Part shown: one piece after another, positions 61,475 through 64,000 of the stretch
How the letters are laid out: each line of letters opens with the position of its first letter
Numbering within the stretch: the first letter of the stretch is position 1
NCBI RefSeq assembly: GCF_017912535.1
Contig: NZ_JAERQK010000011.1
Coordinates: 1-64,000 of the forward strand
DNA length: 64,000 nucleotides
Direction: 5' to 3'
DNA from: Motiliproteus sediminis
GTDB lineage: Bacteria > Pseudomonadota > Gammaproteobacteria > Pseudomonadales > Balneatricaceae
Made by a program: the position numbers and the translations under genes
The notes under the pieces: generated by a model
Databases searched by the model: none
Told to the model about the DNA's origin: nothing
The model's input: only the letters and a program-made list of their open reading frames with translations

Positions 61475-61563
61475 GCGTCAATCTGCCGATGCCATTAATG
61501 GGTTGGTGTTAAAGCATGCGTAGTCTGCCTTCTTTGCCGGCAAACGGCAAAACTAGATGCCGG

Positions 61564-61941
61564 TTAAGAGGCGTTCGTCCGATACCTTGCGTGGTACTTG
61601 CGCAACCGCTTCCAACTCTGTTGCAGCAGCTGGTCTAAGGCCGGATTATCCAGTTTACCCAGGCCGGGGCGGGCCAGTACCACAATATCCAGGTCAGGCA
61701 GTTCATGTTGCAGCAGGCGAAAGGATTCGCGAATCAGGCGTTTGACCCTATTTCGCTGAGTTGCGAGCCGAACATGCTTTTTGGCGATGACCAGGCCGAC
61801 TCGGGGACGGGAAAGCTGGTTTGGGCATGCAAGGATAAGCAGGTGCTTATCCGATACTTTAACTTTGGCGCCATTGAAGACCGTTCGGTAATCCCCGGCG
61901 TTCAGTAGTCGTGAACACCGGGGAAACGCGAAATCGGTCAT
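61564..61941 (-). CDS. rnpA: ribonuclease P protein component
   Basis: The product has 125 residues. It begins FAFPRCSRLLNAGDYRTVF and has the RNA-binding RNR box ATQRNRVKRLIRESFR. It supports the RNase P RNA in 5' tRNA maturation. It is 30 bases after rpmH. Confidence 0.96.
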   Translation of the reverse strand: MTDFAFPRCSRLLNAGDYRTVFNGAKVKVSDKHLLILACPNQLSRPRVGLVIAKKHVRLATQRNRVKRLIRESFRLLQHELPDLDIVVLARPGLGKLDNPALDQLLQQSWKRLRKYHARYRTNAS

Positions 61942-61971
61942 CTATGACAAGTTGCCAAATCACTGCGCCAA

Positions 61972-62106
61972 TCAGGCGGCCAGTGACTTACGGCCTTTCG
62001 CGCGACGAGCAGCCAGTACCTGACGGCCGTTCTTGGTAGCCATGCGAGCACGGAAACCATGAGTGCGCTTGCGCTTGAGAACGCTGGGTTGGAAAGTTCT
62101 TTTCAT
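61972..62106 (-). CDS. rpmH: 50S ribosomal protein L34
   Basis: The product has 44 residues and begins [20 protein letters not shown], ending in KGRKSLAA. It is the full length of the family and sits at the classic rpmH-rnpA pair upstream of dnaA. Confidence 0.97.
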   Translation of the reverse strand: MKRTFQPSVLKRKRTHGFRARMATKNGRQVLAARRAKGRKSLAA

Positions 62107-62545
62107 CACTCAGTCCTACGTTATTTAGGGAGGCAGACTCCCCACCTCGTTAAAACAAGAGCGGAATTGTAGAGATTTCATTCCCTGACTGCAAACAATT
62201 GTGAGACTTTCGCCAACTCGGGTTAGCTGTCCGCGATGGTGCTTTTTCAGCCTGAAGAGTGCGCGTTAGTAATTATTAGGGGCGATTAAATTCGTGGATA
62301 AGTGATTTTTATAGCTAAATATCAATAACTAAGTCTGTGATTAAAGTTGTATAAAAGGCTGTGTTCAGGTTGGTGATAAGCTACGCCTGCCAGAGCGGTC
62401 TGCGCGCAGCAATAACGCGTTATTTGGGCAAATCTCAAGGGCGTTGACAGAGAAAAAATTGGGAATGCGGTCGTTATACCTGTGGATAACCGCACGCCTA
62501 ATCGCTAGAATGCTCTGAATTTGTTACAGGAGTTCCCCCCAGACG
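62107..62545. other. dnaA upstream region, second candidate origin/dnaA autoregulatory region
   Basis: There is no gene. It holds a perfect DnaA box at 62481-62489 (TGTGGATAA) and a one-mismatch box at 62293-62301, plus AT-rich DNA at 62270-62350. In Pseudomonas oriC lies here, between rpmH and dnaA. The single perfect box close to the start also fits dnaA autorepression. Divergent promoters for rpmH and dnaA are expected. Confidence 0.55.
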
Positions 62546-64000
62546 ATGGCCGTCGAACTTTGGCAGCAGTGCCTCGGGTATCTTCAGGAAGAGTTTTCTT
62601 CCCAGCAGTTCAATACCTGGATCCGCCCCCTCAAGGCTGAAGCCTCCGAGGGTGATCGGCTGCGCCTGCTTGCGCCTAATCGCTTCGTGATGGACTGGGT
62701 GTCGGACAAGTATCTCAATCGAATCAAAGAGCTGTTGTCAGAGCATGGCGACGGCGTGGTGAGCGAAGTCGTGCTGGAGGTGGGCGGCAAAACCTTGCGT
62801 CAGTCTTCCCGCGCGGTTCACACCCTCAACAGCAGCCGAATGGGGTCTTCCACACCGCTGACTACCCGGGTACCGGCGATTCCGGCGGTAGTTGAACCCG
62901 AGCCCCCGGTACAGCCGGATCTGCTGCGGCGAGAGTCACGCACGACACCGGCCATAAAAAAGAAGGACGGGAAAAAGAAAGAGCGACAGATTGAGGTTGA
63001 AGGCGGCATCCGCCACCAGACCCACCTGAACAACCTGTTTACTTTCGAAACCTTCGTTCAGGGCAAATCCAATCAGTTGGCACTGGCTGCAGCACAGCAG
63101 GTGGCCGAAAACCCTGGTGGTGCGTATAACCCGCTCTTTATATACGGCGGGGTGGGCTTGGGTAAAACCCACCTGATGCATGCCGTGGGCGCCGCGATGC
63201 TTAAGCGCAATCCCAACGCCAAGATCGTTTACCTGCATTCCGAGCGTTTTGTGGCCGACATGGTCAAGGCGTTGCAGCTTAACGCGATCAACGACTTCAA
63301 GCGCTACTACCGCAACGTCGACGCCTTGTTGATCGATGATATCCAGTTTTTTGCCAATAAGGATCGCTCCCAGGAGGAGTTTTTCCATACCTTTAACGCG
63401 TTGCTTGAAGGTGGGCAGCAGATGATTCTGACCTGTGACCGCTACCCGAAAGAGATCAACGGTCTGGAGGATCGCCTGAAATCGCGCTTTGGATGGGGCT
63501 TGACCGTGGCGGTAGAACCGCCGGAGCTGGAAACCCGGGTGGCGATTCTGATGAAGAAAGCGGAGGAGGCACGTATCCGTCTGCCCCACGACGCGGCTTT
63601 TTTCATTGCGCAGAAGATCCGCTCCAACGTACGCGAGCTCGAAGGGGCACTGAAACGCGTGATAGCGAATGCTCACTTCACCGGTAGTCGGATTACCACC
63701 GACTTTATCCGCGAGTCGCTGAAAGATCTGTTGGCGCTGCAGGATAAACTGGTCAGCATCGATAACATCCAGCGCGTGGTGGCTGAATACTACAAGATCA
63801 AGGTGGCGGACCTGCTCTCCAAACGTCGCAGCCGCTCCGTGGCGCGACCGCGTCAGGTGGCGATGGCGCTTTCTAAAGAGTTGACCAACCACAGCTTGCC
63901 GGAGATCGGTAACGCCTTTGGCGGACGGGATCACACAACGGTGTTGCATGCTTGTCGTAAGGTGGCAGAATTGCGTGAAACCGATACGGATATTCGCGAA
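62546..64000 (+). CDS. dnaA: chromosomal replication initiator protein (3' end outside window)
   Basis: The visible 485 codons are open from ATG to the window end. Domain I ([20 protein letters not shown]), a variable linker (about 90-150), AAA+ with Walker [10 protein letters not shown] near residue 200 and Walker B LLIDDIQF, and the domain IV DNA-binding signature with [20 protein letters not shown] are present. The family is usually about 460-520 residues, so only a few codons are missing. AGGAG lies 13 bases before the ATG, a long spacing. It is the only plus-strand housekeeping gene at this end, divergent from rpmH. Confidence 0.98.
   Translation, partial: MAVELWQQCLGYLQEEFSSQQFNTWIRPLKAEASEGDRLRLLAPNRFVMDWVSDKYLNRIKELLSEHGDGVVSEVVLEVGGKTLRQSSRAVHTLNSSRMGSSTPLTTRVPAIPAVVEPEPPVQPDLLRRESRTTPAIKKKDGKKKERQIEVEGGIRHQTHLNNLFTFETFVQGKSNQLALAAAQQVAENPGGAYNPLFIYGGVGLGKTHLMHAVGAAMLKRNPNAKIVYLHSERFVADMVKALQLNAINDFKRYYRNVDALLIDDIQFFANKDRSQEEFFHTFNALLEGGQQMILTCDRYPKEINGLEDRLKSRFGWGLTVAVEPPELETRVAILMKKAEEARIRLPHDAAFFIAQKIRSNVRELEGALKRVIANAHFTGSRITTDFIRESLKDLLALQDKLVSIDNIQRVVAEYYKIKVADLLSKRRSRSVARPRQVAMALSKELTNHSLPEIGNAFGGRDHTTVLHACRKVAELRETDTDIRE

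Noticed and set aside
61557-61745. Possible yidD
   Set aside because: The frame is on the opposite strand inside rnpA and lacks the Cys-rich YidD core.

Overview
The window is about 64 kb of GC-rich chromosome from a gammaproteobacterium of the Oceanospirillales/Pseudomonadales type; I cannot name the species. The lineage call rests on the synteny of the right third: dnaA, rpmH, rnpA, yidC, mnmE, then mnmG-rsmG-parA-parB, atpIBEFHAGDC, glmU and glmS. The right end therefore lies at the replication origin, and the left two thirds is accessory or lineage-specific DNA. No tRNA, rRNA, CRISPR array, transposase or integrase was seen.

Layout, left to right. (1) 1-543: the tail of an unidentified gene and a small AT-rich lipoprotein-like gene. 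(2) 940-4580: a locus of two paralogous, secreted, Asn/Gln/Gly-rich proteins, two small secreted proteins of unknown family and a CsgG/HfaB outer-membrane secretion lipoprotein. It looks like a curli-like nucleation/precipitation fibre system without recognisable CsgE or CsgF. It is split and bordered by three copies of a roughly 350-410 bp dispersed repeat, and its three transcription units share a two-part upstream motif. (3) 5421-14974 (minus strand): seven overlapping genes for an exopolysaccharide or other glycan: three glycosyltransferases, a fused ABC exporter, two APH-fold kinases and an AlgE-type porin. (4) 15397-16305: a drug/metabolite transporter. (5) 16487-22880 (minus strand): an electron-transfer operon with cytochrome b561, a chemoreceptor carrying a c-type heme motif, an ethylbenzene-dehydrogenase-like cytochrome, a decaheme MtrA/DmsE cytochrome and an MtrB/PioB barrel.

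(6) 23045-25965: an MgtC/DUF4010 membrane protein and a nucleotidyltransferase fused to a degraded APH kinase. (7) 26139-31557 (plus strand): a receiver protein, a histidine-kinase-like membrane protein fused to a DEDDh exonuclease, a small membrane protein and a CrbS-like symporter/histidine kinase. (8) 31631-38763 (minus strand): a type I secretion island (HlyB, HlyD and an RTX protein). It is bracketed by the 3' end of the CrbS-like gene and a diverged second copy of that 3' end, which suggests insertion at the end of that gene. (9) 39043-41575: two unknown proteins and a DegQ-like protease.

(10) 41671-56395: glmS, glmU, the ATP synthase operon, parAB, rsmG and mnmG. (11) 56396-58251: a candidate oriC beside mnmG, a small unknown gene and a RES/Xre toxin-antitoxin pair with a palindromic operator. 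(12) 58341-64000: mnmE, yidC, rnpA, rpmH and the first 485 codons of dnaA, with yidD absent from its usual place.

Together the accessory loci point to a surface-attached, redox-sensing life style: a secreted fibre, a secreted glycan, an RTX protein, electron transfer across the outer membrane and chemotaxis tied to heme redox state. The functional links between loci are inference; the gene order, overlaps, motifs and repeats are read from the sequence.
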